Assembly: GCA_046760105.1 (NCBI GenBank)
Contig: JBHIDJ010000002.1
Span: 1 to 64,000, forward strand
Reading direction: 5' to 3'
DNA from: JBHIDJ01 sp046760105
GTDB taxonomy: Bacteria > Pseudomonadota > Gammaproteobacteria > Acidiferrobacterales > SPGG2
DNA: 64,000 bases
Shown: positions 7,152 through 16,329 of the stretch, piece after piece
Position numbering within the stretch: the stretch's first letter is position 1
How the letters are laid out: each line of letters begins with the position of its first letter
Notes under the pieces: model-generated
Told to the model about the DNA's origin: nothing
What the model saw: only the letters and a program-made list of their open reading frames with translations
Databases searched by the model: none
Position numbers and translations under genes: made by a program

Positions 7152-9185
7152 CTAGGTGATCCGCGTACCTGGCTGCGCACCGTTATCGGGGGACAGAAGC
7201 CACAGATCCTTGCCCCCCGGTCCGGCAGCCAGCACCATGCCTTCGGAGACACCGAAACGCATCTTACGCGGCGCAAGATTCGCGACCATGACCGTTAACC
7301 GACCTTCAAGGTCTTCGGGTTTGTACGCCTCTTTGATCCCGGCAAAAACATTTCGGGTTTCGCCACCCAGATCCAGGGTGAGCTGCAACAGCTTGTCGGC
7401 GCCGTCGACGTAACGGGCGTTAACGATACGCGCGACGCGCAGATCCACCTTGGCGAAATCCTCATAGTTGATTTCGTCGGCGATGGGGTCGGCGGCTAAT
7501 GGGCCGGTCAGCGAGGTTACCGTGGTCATTGTTTCTAACTCCTCTGTGGTGGCAGCGAGCATCGCGTCAACCGACGGCCGCTCGATGCGCGTCAACAGAT
7601 GTTTAAAAGGGCGGATGGTGTGTCCCGTAATTGGGGTTTGGGACGCTTCCCAGGTCAGTGGCTTGATGTTGAGAAAGGCCTCGACCTTTTGCGCGGTTAG
7701 CGGCAGAACCGGTTTCAAATAACCCACAAGCACACGGAACAAGTTGAGACCCTGAGTACAAATGCCCTGCAGCTCATCATCACGCCCAGCCTGTTTGGCG
7801 ATCACCCAGGGTTGTTTATCATTAATATACTGATTCGCTTGATCGGCGAGTGACATGATCTCGCGCACGGCACGGCTATATTCGCGCATGTCGTAATGGG
7901 CCGCAATCACTTCTCCCGCCTCGGCAAAGCGCTCGTATAACGCGGGTTCTGGTAACGTCGCGGCGAGTTTTGCGTCGAAACGCTTGTGAATAAATCCGGC
8001 GCAACGACTAGCGATATTCACCAGTTTGCCAACCAGGTCGGCGTTCACCCGGGCGATAAAGTCATCCAGATTAAGATCCAAGTCCTCCACGTGGCTATTG
8101 AGCTTGGCGGCGAAATAGTAACGTAGGTATTCCGGGTTCAGATGCGACAGGTACGTGCGCGCCGTGATAAAGGTGCCGCGGGATTTGGACATCTTTTGGC
8201 CGTTCACGGTAAGAAAACCGTGCGCAAAGATAGCCGTCGGCGTACGAAAATCGGCGCCGGCGAGCATCGCCGGCCAAAACAAGGTATGAAAGTAAAGGAT
8301 ATCTTTGCCGATAAAGTGATACACCTCGACATCGCTGTCTTTGCCCCAATATATGTCGAAGTCGAGACCGGTGCGATCAGCCAGGTGCTTGAAACTCGCC
8401 ATGTAGCCTATGGGAGCGTCGAGCCAGACATAGAAATACTTGCCGGGAGCATCCGGTATTTCGAACCCGAAATAAGGTGCGTCGCGGGAAATGTCCCACT
8501 CGCGTAGACCTTGGGTAAACCACTCGTCTAGCTTGTTAACGACCTCAGGCTGTAATTGGCCGCCACGCGTCCACGCCCGCAGCATCGGCTCGAAATCCTG
8601 CAGTTTAAAAAAGTAATGCTTTGATTCTTTGTAAACTGGTTTGGCGCCGGAGAGCACGGAAACAGGATTTTTCAACTCCGTCGGCGAGTAAGTGGCGCCA
8701 CACACTTCGCACGCGTCACCGTACTGGTCTGGCGCACCGCACCGCGGGCATTCGCCCTTGATAAAGCGATCCGGTAGGAACATATTTTTGATCGGATCGA
8801 ACGCTTGCTCGATCACGCGCGACGTAATGTGTCCGCCGGCCTTGAGGCGTTGGTAGATCAGCGTCGCGAATTGTCGATTTTCCTCTGAGTGGGTGGTGTA
8901 GTAATTGTCGAAGTCGACCGCGAAGTCAGTGAAATCGATCCGATGTTCCACCTCGAAGCGTTCGACTAATTCCTCGGGGCTGATGCCCTCGCTTTGCGCG
9001 CGCACCATGATCGGTGTGCCGTGGGCATCATCGGCGCAGACGTGGATGCAGTCGTGACCCCGCATTCTTTGGAATCTTACCCAGATGTCGCTTTGAATGT
9101 ACTCGACGAGGTGCCCTACGTGGATCGGCCCATTTGCGTAGGGCAGGGCACTGGTGACCAGTATGCTGCGTTTTGTTTCCGCCAT
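7152..9185 (-). CDS. metG: Methionyl-tRNA synthetase
   Basis: Charges tRNA-Met with methionine. The 677-residue class I synthetase has the HIGH-type motif HVGH at 22-25, KMSKS at 331-335, and a zinc knuckle with C146, C149, C159 and C162. The C-terminal region from about 575 is the Trbp111-like tRNA-binding and dimerisation domain. It is divergent from mrp, a widespread arrangement in proteobacteria, and heads the minus-strand run through rnfB, nth and the FIST gene. The 240-base spacer to mrp shows no recognisable riboswitch. Confidence 0.97.
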   Translation of the reverse strand: MAETKRSILVTSALPYANGPIHVGHLVEYIQSDIWVRFQRMRGHDCIHVCADDAHGTPIMVRAQSEGISPEELVERFEVEHRIDFTDFAVDFDNYYTTHSEENRQFATLIYQRLKAGGHITSRVIEQAFDPIKNMFLPDRFIKGECPRCGAPDQYGDACEVCGATYSPTELKNPVSVLSGAKPVYKESKHYFFKLQDFEPMLRAWTRGGQLQPEVVNKLDEWFTQGLREWDISRDAPYFGFEIPDAPGKYFYVWLDAPIGYMASFKHLADRTGLDFDIYWGKDSDVEVYHFIGKDILYFHTLFWPAMLAGADFRTPTAIFAHGFLTVNGQKMSKSRGTFITARTYLSHLNPEYLRYYFAAKLNSHVEDLDLNLDDFIARVNADLVGKLVNIASRCAGFIHKRFDAKLAATLPEPALYERFAEAGEVIAAHYDMREYSRAVREIMSLADQANQYINDKQPWVIAKQAGRDDELQGICTQGLNLFRVLVGYLKPVLPLTAQKVEAFLNIKPLTWEASQTPITGHTIRPFKHLLTRIERPSVDAMLAATTEELETMTTVTSLTGPLAADPIADEINYEDFAKVDLRVARIVNARYVDGADKLLQLTLDLGGETRNVFAGIKEAYKPEDLEGRLTVMVANLAPRKMRFGVSEGMVLAAGPGGKDLWLLSPDNGAQPGTRIT

Positions 9186-9427
9186 AGGTAGAACAATACA
9201 ACGAAAAAAGGCCGCACCCTAGCGGGACGGCCAGAGTAATAAACGGTACCAGTTTTGTGGTAACCCGGCTACCTGGTGTTCTCAGCTCGCACTGCAACGT
9301 CTTCGGCCCTCATCGGTCTCGGGGATGTCGCCTGATGTGCGGTGGCGATGGCATGACTTTTGTTTGGACACGGTGTAGCATTTCGCCCCTTAATTAGCCT
9401 GTGCGTATCACGGTATTGGAGCATGAG

Positions 9428-10519
9428 ATGACAGCGGTTTCTGAGTTACAAGTTGAAACGGCACTGAAGGAGGTGACTGACCCCTATCTGGAGCAGGACG
9501 TGGTCACCGCTAAGGCGGTAAAGAACATCGCCGTTGTCGACGGCAAGGCCGTGGTGGATGTGGTGCTTGGCTACCCCGCCAAGGGTTGGCAGAACGAGCT
9601 GGCGGGCATGTTAAAAGAGAGGGTCGCGGGGATCGCCGGCGTGACCGACGCCACAATCAATGTATCCTCCAAGATTGTTACCCATGCCGTGCAGAAGGGC
9701 GTGAAACCACTGCAAGGCGTCAAGAACATGATTGCGGTAGCGTCCGGCAAAGGCGGTGTCGGCAAGTCGACCGTCGCCGTCAACCTGGCGCTGGCGCTGT
9801 CGGCGGAGGGGGCGAATGCAGCGATACTGGATGCCGATATCTACGGCCCCAGCCAACCGCGCATGTTGGGCGTCAAGGCCAAGCCGGAGTCGAAGGACGG
9901 TCGCTCACTCGAGCCGATCACAAGTTACCACCTGCAAACGATGTCCATTGGTTTCCTCATCGAAGAGGAGACACCCATGATCTGGCGAGGACCTATGGTC
10001 ACACAGGCGCTAGAACAGTTAATGAAGGATACGCGTTGGCACGACGTCGATTACCTAATTATCGACTTGCCACCGGGCACGGGCGACATTCAACTGACGC
10101 TCGCGCAGAAGGTACCCGTCAGTGGTGCCATTATCGTGACCACGCCACAGGATATTGCGCTCCTTGACGCGCGCAAGGGCTTGAAGATGTTCGAGAAGGT
10201 GGAGGTGCCCGTCCTCGGGATTATTGAAAACATGAGTACCCATATCTGCAGCAACTGCGGGCACGAAGAGCACATTTTCGGCGAAGGCGGGGGCATGCGA
10301 ATGGCAGAGCAGTACAATGTCGACCTACTTGGCTCGATCCCGCTGGACATTCGTATACGCGAGGAGACCGATGGCGGCAGACCGACGGTTGTGGCCGATC
10401 CTGATGGTCGTATTGGCCAAATCTTCCGCGAGATCGGGCGTCGTGTGGCGGCCAAACTTTCGTTGAAGAAGAAGGACTTTTCCGGCGCTTTCCCCAATAT
10501 TGTTATTCAGAATACGTGA
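9428..10519 (+). CDS. apbC: Mrp/ApbC family iron-sulfur cluster carrier ATPase
   Basis: A P-loop ATPase that carries and delivers Fe-S clusters in the cytosol. The N-terminal MIP18/DUF59 domain spans about 1-90. The deviant Walker A GKGGVGKST is at about 107-115, DLPPGTGD at about 213-220, and the cluster-binding CSNC at about 274-277. I prefer the ATG at 9428 because TGGAG (9417-9421) sits at good distance; a GTG at 9401 would add nine residues. The protein is then 363 residues, close to the E. coli Mrp length. Downstream a palindromic repeat separates it from dcd. Confidence 0.95.
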   Translation: MTAVSELQVETALKEVTDPYLEQDVVTAKAVKNIAVVDGKAVVDVVLGYPAKGWQNELAGMLKERVAGIAGVTDATINVSSKIVTHAVQKGVKPLQGVKNMIAVASGKGGVGKSTVAVNLALALSAEGANAAILDADIYGPSQPRMLGVKAKPESKDGRSLEPITSYHLQTMSIGFLIEEETPMIWRGPMVTQALEQLMKDTRWHDVDYLIIDLPPGTGDIQLTLAQKVPVSGAIIVTTPQDIALLDARKGLKMFEKVEVPVLGIIENMSTHICSNCGHEEHIFGEGGGMRMAEQYNVDLLGSIPLDIRIREETDGGRPTVVADPDGRIGQIFREIGRRVAAKLSLKKKDFSGAFPNIVIQNT

Positions 10520-10637
10520 TGCGTGAGCCGTAGACGCGTGAACCGTGAAGTGTGAACTGTTAAAACACCAAGCCATGATTGACGGCTCACGTTTCACGAC
10601 TTACGAGTTATAATTCACGACCCACCACTTACGAGAT
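10519..10637. repeat. Dispersed repeat, family B, copy 1 (dcd leader)
   Basis: About 120 bases of imperfect palindrome. Its left half has GTGA-rich units such as CGTGAACCGTGAAG, and its right half has complementary TCACG/TTACGA units such as GGCTCACGTTTCACG and CCACTTACGAG. It fills the whole apbC-dcd spacer, and its last unit runs into the dcd start, so the dcd ribosome-binding region is repeat-derived. A related copy lies at 33803-33872. Confidence 0.75.
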
Positions 10638-10638
10638 A

Positions 10639-11205
10639 ATGACTATCAAGTCTGACAAGTGGATTCGGCGTATGGCCGACGAGCATGGCATGATCGAGCC
10701 GTTTGAATCGAGGCAAATAAAACAAAGCGGCGACAGTCGCGTGGTCTCGTTCGGCACGTCCAGTTACGGTTACGACATCCGTTGTTCAGAGGAATTCAAG
10801 ATCTTTACCAATATTAATGCGGCGGTCGTCGACCCCAAGAACTTCGATGACAACAGCTTCGTCGACTTTCGTGGCGATGTGTGCATCATTCCACCGAACT
10901 CGTTTGCGCTGGCACGCACGGTGGAGTATTTCCGTATTCCACGAAACGTAATGACGATTTGCCTCGGCAAGTCGACGTATGCACGCTGCGGGATTATCGT
11001 TAATGTAACGCCGTTCGAACCGGAATGGGAAGGCTATGCGACGCTGGAGTTTTCTAATACGACACCCTTACCCGCAAAGATTTATGCAAACGAAGGGGTC
11101 GCGCAGGTGATCTTCTTTGAGGCCGATGAGGAGTGCGACGTCTCGTACAAAGACCGCGGCGGGAAATATATGGGACAGATCGGCGTTACGCTGCCAAAGA
11201 CTTAG
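10639..11205 (+). CDS. dcd: dCTP deaminase
   Basis: Deaminates dCTP to dUTP, feeding thymidylate synthesis together with Dut, whose gene lies at 15.9 kb. The 188-residue protein is exactly the usual proteobacterial Dcd length, starting MTIKSDKWIRRMA. The conserved GTSSYGYDIR stretch and the trimer-type active-site region (FEPEWEGYATLE) are present. An upstream frame could add 20 residues, but those are encoded by the family B repeat and are not part of the family. Translation initiation probably uses GAG in the last repeat unit. Confidence 0.95.
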   Translation: MTIKSDKWIRRMADEHGMIEPFESRQIKQSGDSRVVSFGTSSYGYDIRCSEEFKIFTNINAAVVDPKNFDDNSFVDFRGDVCIIPPNSFALARTVEYFRIPRNVMTICLGKSTYARCGIIVNVTPFEPEWEGYATLEFSNTTPLPAKIYANEGVAQVIFFEADEECDVSYKDRGGKYMGQIGVTLPKT

Positions 11206-11255
11206 TCATTTCTAACGTTACCTGCCGGTAGACGCACCTAAAGGTACATAAGGCG

Positions 11256-11690
11256 CTACTCAGACTGAATATGCGCTTCGAGTCGGCACTCCGCCGTGAG
11301 TGAGTTAGTGACAAAGCACGTCTCCTTGGCTTTCTCCAGCAATCTCTGTGCTTTGGTCTGGTCAGTTCCCGATGGAACCCGGAGTGTCGCTGTCAAGACG
11401 ACTGCCGTAAAGCGCGTTACACCATCAGCACGATCGAGAACGCCCTGCGCCTCGCACGCGAGGTCCCGCCAGTCGAGCTTTGAGGCCCGGGCAATGGCAC
11501 GAAACGAAAGAATCATGCAGTCTGCGACGGCTGCTATCAACAACACCTCGGGTGACCACTCATCGCCTGAGCCGCCAAACTGTGCGGGCGGCGCGCTACG
11601 GATAGGAGGGACGTTCTCCGCTTCGAGCGTGACGGACCCCTGGGGCTCCGCGCTGGCCTTAGCTGTGTAGTAGTGGGGGTAGGTCGTCAC
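11256..11690 (-). CDS. OsmC family peroxiredoxin-like protein
   Basis: A 144-residue OsmC/Ohr fold protein. Two conserved cysteines lie in AVADCMILSF and ETCFVTNSL, the pattern for thiol-based reduction of organic hydroperoxides. I use a GTG at 11690, which has GAGG nine bases upstream and yields the family-like YPHYY opening; a TTG at 11705 would add five residues. It converges on dcd. The exact subfamily (OsmC, Ohr or YhfA-like) is not resolved. Confidence 0.85.
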   Translation of the reverse strand: MTTYPHYYTAKASAEPQGSVTLEAENVPPIRSAPPAQFGGSGDEWSPEVLLIAAVADCMILSFRAIARASKLDWRDLACEAQGVLDRADGVTRFTAVVLTATLRVPSGTDQTKAQRLLEKAKETCFVTNSLTAECRLEAHIQSE

Positions 11691-11799
11691 GATTGTGAAC
11701 CTCAAACGGTAGTGTTATGACGTGTTTTGGCCCAGCATCCTGTTAAGTTCGTCGTTACGCGCACTACGTATTATTGCAAGGACTTCACAGATGTACGGA

Positions 11800-13278
11800 C
11801 TAATCTGCCGGTACGGTTCGATCCGCGGCCCACGCGCGAAGTGCGCCGATTTTTTCGGCCATTACAACCGACAGAGGTCGTGTTAAGCCGATTTCGGTGA
11901 GCATGAGATCCGTGTCAGGTGCGGTATTGTCGGCGTGTGCCGTGTACAAGGTGGAGACGATTGCTTGTTCGATTTCCGCACCGGAAAATCCCTCCGTGGC
12001 TTCGACCAAGCGTTTGATGTCGAAGTGTTTGGGATCAAGGTGGCGTTTCTCAAAGTGGATCGTGAAGATCTGCTTGCGCGTTTTGCGTGAGGGCAGATCT
12101 ACGAAGAAGATTTCATCGAGCCGGCCCTTGCGAACGAGTTCTGCCGGCAATGCATCAATGTTATTAGCGGTGGCAACGATGAATACCGGCGTTTTATTTT
12201 CCGCCATCCATGTCAGAAACGTACCCATCACGCGGTGTGACGTACCACCGTCATAGTCACCTGTCGATAGACCCTTCTCGATCTCATCGATCCATAGAAC
12301 ACAAGGCGCCATCACTTCGGCAGTCTTGAGGGCCTCGCGCAAGTTCCGCTCTGTCTCCCCGATAAATTTGTTATACAGCGTTGCCAGATCAAGTCGCAGG
12401 AGCGGCACGCCCCATACACCAGCCACTGCCTTCGCGGCCAGACTCTTGCCGCATCCCTGCACACCGACCAAAAGAATGCCTTTTGGCATATCAAGTCCAG
12501 CCAGACGCCCGCGCTCGTTGAAGGCTACCTTTCGTTTTTCAAACCAATCTTTCAGGGTAGCAAGACCGCCGACTTCGGAGAACTTCGCGGTGTCGTATTC
12601 GAATGACACAATCCCATCTTGGCTTAGCAGGTCGTGTTTGGCCTTCCTTATTTTAGACAAGTCATGACCCGTAATCGCTCCGTCATCATAGATCGCACCG
12701 CGAATAAGCCGTTTAGCATCACCCTCGGTAAGACCTAAAAGGTTGCGCACGAGTAGATCCAACGTCTGCGGATCGGTCTTTACTTTCTCACCGGGATTAG
12801 CGCGTGACCACGCATTGGCTTCAGCGACGATCAATTTTTTCAGTGCCTCACTGTTGGGAAGTCGCAGGACAAAACGCGCGCAAAACTTTCTCAGCTCAGG
12901 TGGTGTTTCGAGACTGTGACTGATGAGCAACAACGTATGGCCTAGTTTGTTGTAATTCTGAGCGATTTCTTTTAGGTAGCGCACATGGATGGGGTCTTCG
13001 AGATAGGGATGAAAGTCGAAAAGCAGATACACGCCGGGCTTGGTGGTGGCTTTGATCTGCGCCAGTAACTCGGCTGGTTTGGCGTTGTGTTTTTGCGGGT
13101 TGAAACCCGCTTCCAGTCGCTGGAGACCCTCGGTCACCGTCCATTTGTAGAGCGGTTTGCCCAAACGAGCAACGATGCGCTTGCAAAGTTCGACGACGCG
13201 CGCCTCTTCCTGCGATTCGATGACAATGATGGGGACGCGTGACTTTATGTTGAGTTCAAGGTCGTGACTATCGGGCAT
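11800..13278 (-). CDS. Ycf46-like AAA ATPase
   Basis: A 492-residue AAA protein. The N-terminal 230 residues form a degenerate P-loop-like domain typical of cyanobacterial/plastid Ycf46. The C-terminal AAA module has Walker A GVQGCGKS (about 272-279), Walker B WIDEIE (about 329-334), sensor-1 TANN (about 370-373) and an arginine finger in RKGRLDE (about 383-389). In cyanobacteria Ycf46 has been linked to inorganic carbon responses, but its bacterial role is not settled. It stands alone between the OsmC and htpX-like genes. ATG at 13278 is preferred over the GTG one codon upstream. Confidence 0.85.
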   Translation of the reverse strand: MPDSHDLELNIKSRVPIIVIESQEEARVVELCKRIVARLGKPLYKWTVTEGLQRLEAGFNPQKHNAKPAELLAQIKATTKPGVYLLFDFHPYLEDPIHVRYLKEIAQNYNKLGHTLLLISHSLETPPELRKFCARFVLRLPNSEALKKLIVAEANAWSRANPGEKVKTDPQTLDLLVRNLLGLTEGDAKRLIRGAIYDDGAITGHDLSKIRKAKHDLLSQDGIVSFEYDTAKFSEVGGLATLKDWFEKRKVAFNERGRLAGLDMPKGILLVGVQGCGKSLAAKAVAGVWGVPLLRLDLATLYNKFIGETERNLREALKTAEVMAPCVLWIDEIEKGLSTGDYDGGTSHRVMGTFLTWMAENKTPVFIVATANNIDALPAELVRKGRLDEIFFVDLPSRKTRKQIFTIHFEKRHLDPKHFDIKRLVEATEGFSGAEIEQAIVSTLYTAHADNTAPDTDLMLTEIGLTRPLSVVMAEKIGALRAWAADRTVPAD

Positions 13279-13347
13279 CACAGGGCTCGCTGCGCATGGT
13301 ACTTAGGTAAATATAGAAGAGAAGCGCAACCGCAGAAAGGAACGCCC

Positions 13348-14313
13348 TCAGTGCTCCAATCTGCTGAACTGCCACCAGGGCAGCCGGCGGAGCGCTGACT
13401 GATGACGGGCAAAGTCGAACAGATTATCCACGGTCAGGGCGATAGGTTCGACGGGGGGCAGCTGGGTTTCGGCAAGCGATGCAAGCCGTCGAACGCGTTC
13501 TTCGGATTTCGGGTGTGTGCTTAAAATCCAGGAATCCGGGGCACGTCGGCCGGGCATCAGGATGCGCCTGAGCCAATTTCCTTGATAGCGATCGAGTTTT
13601 TTCAAGGCCAACGCAAGCCCAATGGGATCGCCGGTTATCTCCGCCGCGTCCAAATCGGCATCGAATTCACGCGTGCGTGATAGCGCGAGCTGCAGCAGCA
13701 TGCTTACCGTGGGCGCGAATATCAGCAGCACAATGGCGAACCAGGAGATACCGCCGCGACCCATCAGAATCAATGGCAGATTGATAAACAGCAAGAGCTG
13801 TCCGAGCAGCGAGAACATGCCTGTCAGGCGGCTGACCGAATCGGCCAGCGTCATTACCCACATATCGTTATTACGCACATGACTGATCTCGTGCGCCAGC
13901 ACACCAGTCAGCTCACGCTGTGTCAGATTGCGAAGAAGTCCATCGGTAACCGCAATCATCGCTTGCTCACGATTGCCGACGGTAAAGGCATTCATCATTT
14001 GCGCAGGGATGTAGTACAGCTGTGGTAGGTGTGGCAATTTCGCTCGCCGGGCCAGCATTTCCACCAATGTGTACAGACCTGGCGCGTCACCGAGGCCGAG
14101 TGGACGCGCCCCGTATAATCGCAGCGCCAGGCGCGGCGACGCCCGCGGACTCAGTACCAACACAACTACGCCAATCACCGCGGCCCAGACGATGCCCTTG
14201 GCGCCGGCAATCAACCAACCCAGTAACCCCACAAGGCCGGCCATGCCGCCCAGTAAAAGTGTCGACTGAAACAGGTTGTTCAGTTTATGCGCGCGCAGTT
14301 GCTCTCGGTTCAT
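13348..14313 (-). CDS. htpX: M48 family zinc metalloprotease, HtpX-like
   Basis: A 321-residue inner-membrane protease. Two hydrophobic segments near the N-terminus (about 13-35 and 37-55) precede the zinc-binding HEISH motif at 141-145, and two further hydrophobic segments occupy about 165-210. HtpX degrades misfolded membrane proteins together with FtsH, encoded at 53 kb. The motif is LAHEISHVRNND. Several M48 subfamilies share this layout, so the symbol is by similarity of architecture rather than proven orthology. Confidence 0.85.
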   Translation of the reverse strand: MNREQLRAHKLNNLFQSTLLLGGMAGLVGLLGWLIAGAKGIVWAAVIGVVVLVLSPRASPRLALRLYGARPLGLGDAPGLYTLVEMLARRAKLPHLPQLYYIPAQMMNAFTVGNREQAMIAVTDGLLRNLTQRELTGVLAHEISHVRNNDMWVMTLADSVSRLTGMFSLLGQLLLFINLPLILMGRGGISWFAIVLLIFAPTVSMLLQLALSRTREFDADLDAAEITGDPIGLALALKKLDRYQGNWLRRILMPGRRAPDSWILSTHPKSEERVRRLASLAETQLPPVEPIALTVDNLFDFARHQSALRRLPWWQFSRLEH

Positions 14314-14419
14314 CTATTTATCGTCGATAAACGACTGTTTTGTCGTATTGCACAGGGCTTCTAATTGAATGGTGCTTCTCTTGCGTACTTTCAAGCAGCC
14401 GCGGGCGGCAGAGGAGCTT

Positions 14420-15838
14420 CTAAAACGGCAATGTCAAATCTGCGCGCAGCCCGGTGATGAGCGCCCGGAACTGATCCTGGATGCGTTTGAGTGCTGCTTG
14501 AGTCGTCCCCTCGAAGCGAAACACCAGGACGGGCTGTGTGTTCGAGGCGCGCACGAGACCGAATCCATCATCGAAATCCGCACGCAGGCCATCGATCGTC
14601 GTAACCTTCGCGTCAGCAAAACTCGCCTGCTTCACCAGCTCCTTGATGAACGCATGGTGTTCGCCCTCTGCCATTTGCAGGTGCAGCTCCGGGGTGTTAA
14701 CGGTGTCGGGAAGGGCGGCGAAGATTTCTGCGGGCGCACGCTCGTCCCGAGAAACAAGCTCTAAGAGTCTTGCGGCGCCATAGATCGCGTCATCGAAACC
14801 GTACCACCGCTCCTTGAAAAAGACATGGCCGCTCATCTCACCCGCAAGCAAGGCCTTATCTGATTCTCTGAGCTTTGCTTTGATAAAGGAATGACCTGTC
14901 TTCCATATCACCGGTTTGCCACCCGCTTCGCGGATGACGCTCTCGAGGGCACGTGAACTCTTGACGTCATAAACGATTTCGGCACCGGGATGACGCGACA
15001 AAACGTCACGCGCGAAGAGAATCATCTGTCGGTCTGGCCAAATGATGTTGCCATCCGGTGACACCACCCCCAAGCGGTCGCCATCACCGTCGAAGGCAAT
15101 GCCTAGGTCGACCGGGCGCCTTTTCACTGCGGCGATAAGATCCTGTAAGTTTTTCGGTTGACCTGGGTCAGGATGATGGTTGGGGAAATGACCATCGACT
15201 TCGCAGTAGAGCTCTTCCACGTTGCACCCGAGCCTGCGCAAAAGCTCCGGCGCCACCGCGCCGGCAACGCCGTTACCGCAGTCAACGATAACTTCCATTG
15301 CCCGTGCCAGCTTGACATCGGCGGTGACCCGGTCGAAGTACGCTTCACGAACGTCGGTTTCGCTGATGCGCCCCTGTCCATTGACCAGGTCGTTCTCAAG
15401 CACTCGCCGCCGCAGTTCTTGAATGGCTTCGGCTGCCAGTGTCTCGCCTGCAAGCACTATCTTGAGACCGTTGTAGTCTGGTGGGTTGTGGCTGCCGGTG
15501 ACGCTCACACCGGAATGCGTGCCCAAGTGATGGGTGGCAAAGTACAGTACCGGTGTCGGCACCATGCCGATATCAGTAACATCGCAGCCCGCCGCGGCGA
15601 GCCCTCGACTCAACGCCTGCACCAAGCTTGGGCCTGAGAGACGCCCGTCGCGTCCCACCGCTACCGCATTTTGTTTACGGGCGCGTGCCTCACTACCAAT
15701 CGCGTGGCCGATGCGCTCGACGATGGTCGGCGTGAACGTGCGTCCAACAATGCCACGGATGTCGTAGGCCTTAAAGATCTCGGTGGGAAGCTCGGCCGCT
15801 TGACTACGATCCGGAGAAGGATTTTCACGCACAGACAT
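14420..15838 (-). CDS. algC: Phosphomannomutase/phosphoglucomutase
   Basis: Interconverts hexose 1- and 6-phosphates for envelope polysaccharides. The 472-residue alpha-D-phosphohexomutase has the phosphoserine loop TGSHNP (114-119, Ser116), the magnesium loop DGDGDR (250-255), and the sugar-specificity loop GEMSGH. It lies directly downstream of dut and coaBC, the classic gammaproteobacterial coaBC-dut-algC order. The argB that often follows is absent here. Confidence 0.93.
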   Translation of the reverse strand: MSVRENPSPDRSQAAELPTEIFKAYDIRGIVGRTFTPTIVERIGHAIGSEARARKQNAVAVGRDGRLSGPSLVQALSRGLAAAGCDVTDIGMVPTPVLYFATHHLGTHSGVSVTGSHNPPDYNGLKIVLAGETLAAEAIQELRRRVLENDLVNGQGRISETDVREAYFDRVTADVKLARAMEVIVDCGNGVAGAVAPELLRRLGCNVEELYCEVDGHFPNHHPDPGQPKNLQDLIAAVKRRPVDLGIAFDGDGDRLGVVSPDGNIIWPDRQMILFARDVLSRHPGAEIVYDVKSSRALESVIREAGGKPVIWKTGHSFIKAKLRESDKALLAGEMSGHVFFKERWYGFDDAIYGAARLLELVSRDERAPAEIFAALPDTVNTPELHLQMAEGEHHAFIKELVKQASFADAKVTTIDGLRADFDDGFGLVRASNTQPVLVFRFEGTTQAALKRIQDQFRALITGLRADLTLPF

Positions 15839-15873
15839 CTCGTATGTTCCTTTAAGCGAGCGAACGCCGTGGA

Positions 15874-16329
15874 CTACTTTCGTCCGGTGTGGCCGAAGCC
15901 ACCACCACCACGACCGCTTTGACTAAAATCCTGGACGACCTCAAGGTCGGCCTGCACCACCGGCACGAACACCATTTGCGCGATGCGATCTCCGGGTTCA
16001 ACCACAAAGTGTTCGCCCCCGCGGTTCCAGCAGGAGACGAATACCTGCCCCTGATAATCAGAGTCGATGAGGCCGACCAGATTGCCGAGGACGATCCCGT
16101 GCTTATGACCGAGACCGGAACGCGGCAACAACACCGCCGCTAGCTTGGGGTCGGCGATGTGAATAGCGATGCCCGTTGGAATGAGGTGCGCCTCACCCGG
16201 GTCGACCCTGATGTGCTCGTCGATGCAGGCAATGAGATCAACGCCGGCAGAACCATCGGTGGCGTACTGCGGTAGCAGAAATTCCTTACCGATGCGCGAG
16301 TCGAGTATCTTGAGCTGTACCTTTTGCAT
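15874..16329 (-). CDS. dut: dUTP diphosphatase
   Basis: Hydrolyses dUTP to dUMP, keeping uracil out of DNA and supplying dTMP synthesis. The 151-residue trimeric-type enzyme opens MQKVQLKILDSRIGKEF, matching the family start. It carries the conserved motifs GSAGVDL, PRSGLGHKHGIVL, DSDYQGQVFV and the glycine-rich C-terminal arm GRGGGGFGHTG. Because the start matches the family, its 44-base overlap with the 3' end of coaBC appears real. Confidence 0.96.
   Translation of the reverse strand: MQKVQLKILDSRIGKEFLLPQYATDGSAGVDLIACIDEHIRVDPGEAHLIPTGIAIHIADPKLAAVLLPRSGLGHKHGIVLGNLVGLIDSDYQGQVFVSCWNRGGEHFVVEPGDRIAQMVFVPVVQADLEVVQDFSQSGRGGGGFGHTGRK

Noticed and set aside
9205..9235. GGCCG...CGGCC inverted repeat in the metG-apbC spacer
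   Set aside because: Only five pairs with no T-run or conserved flank; too weak to call a terminator or leader RNA.
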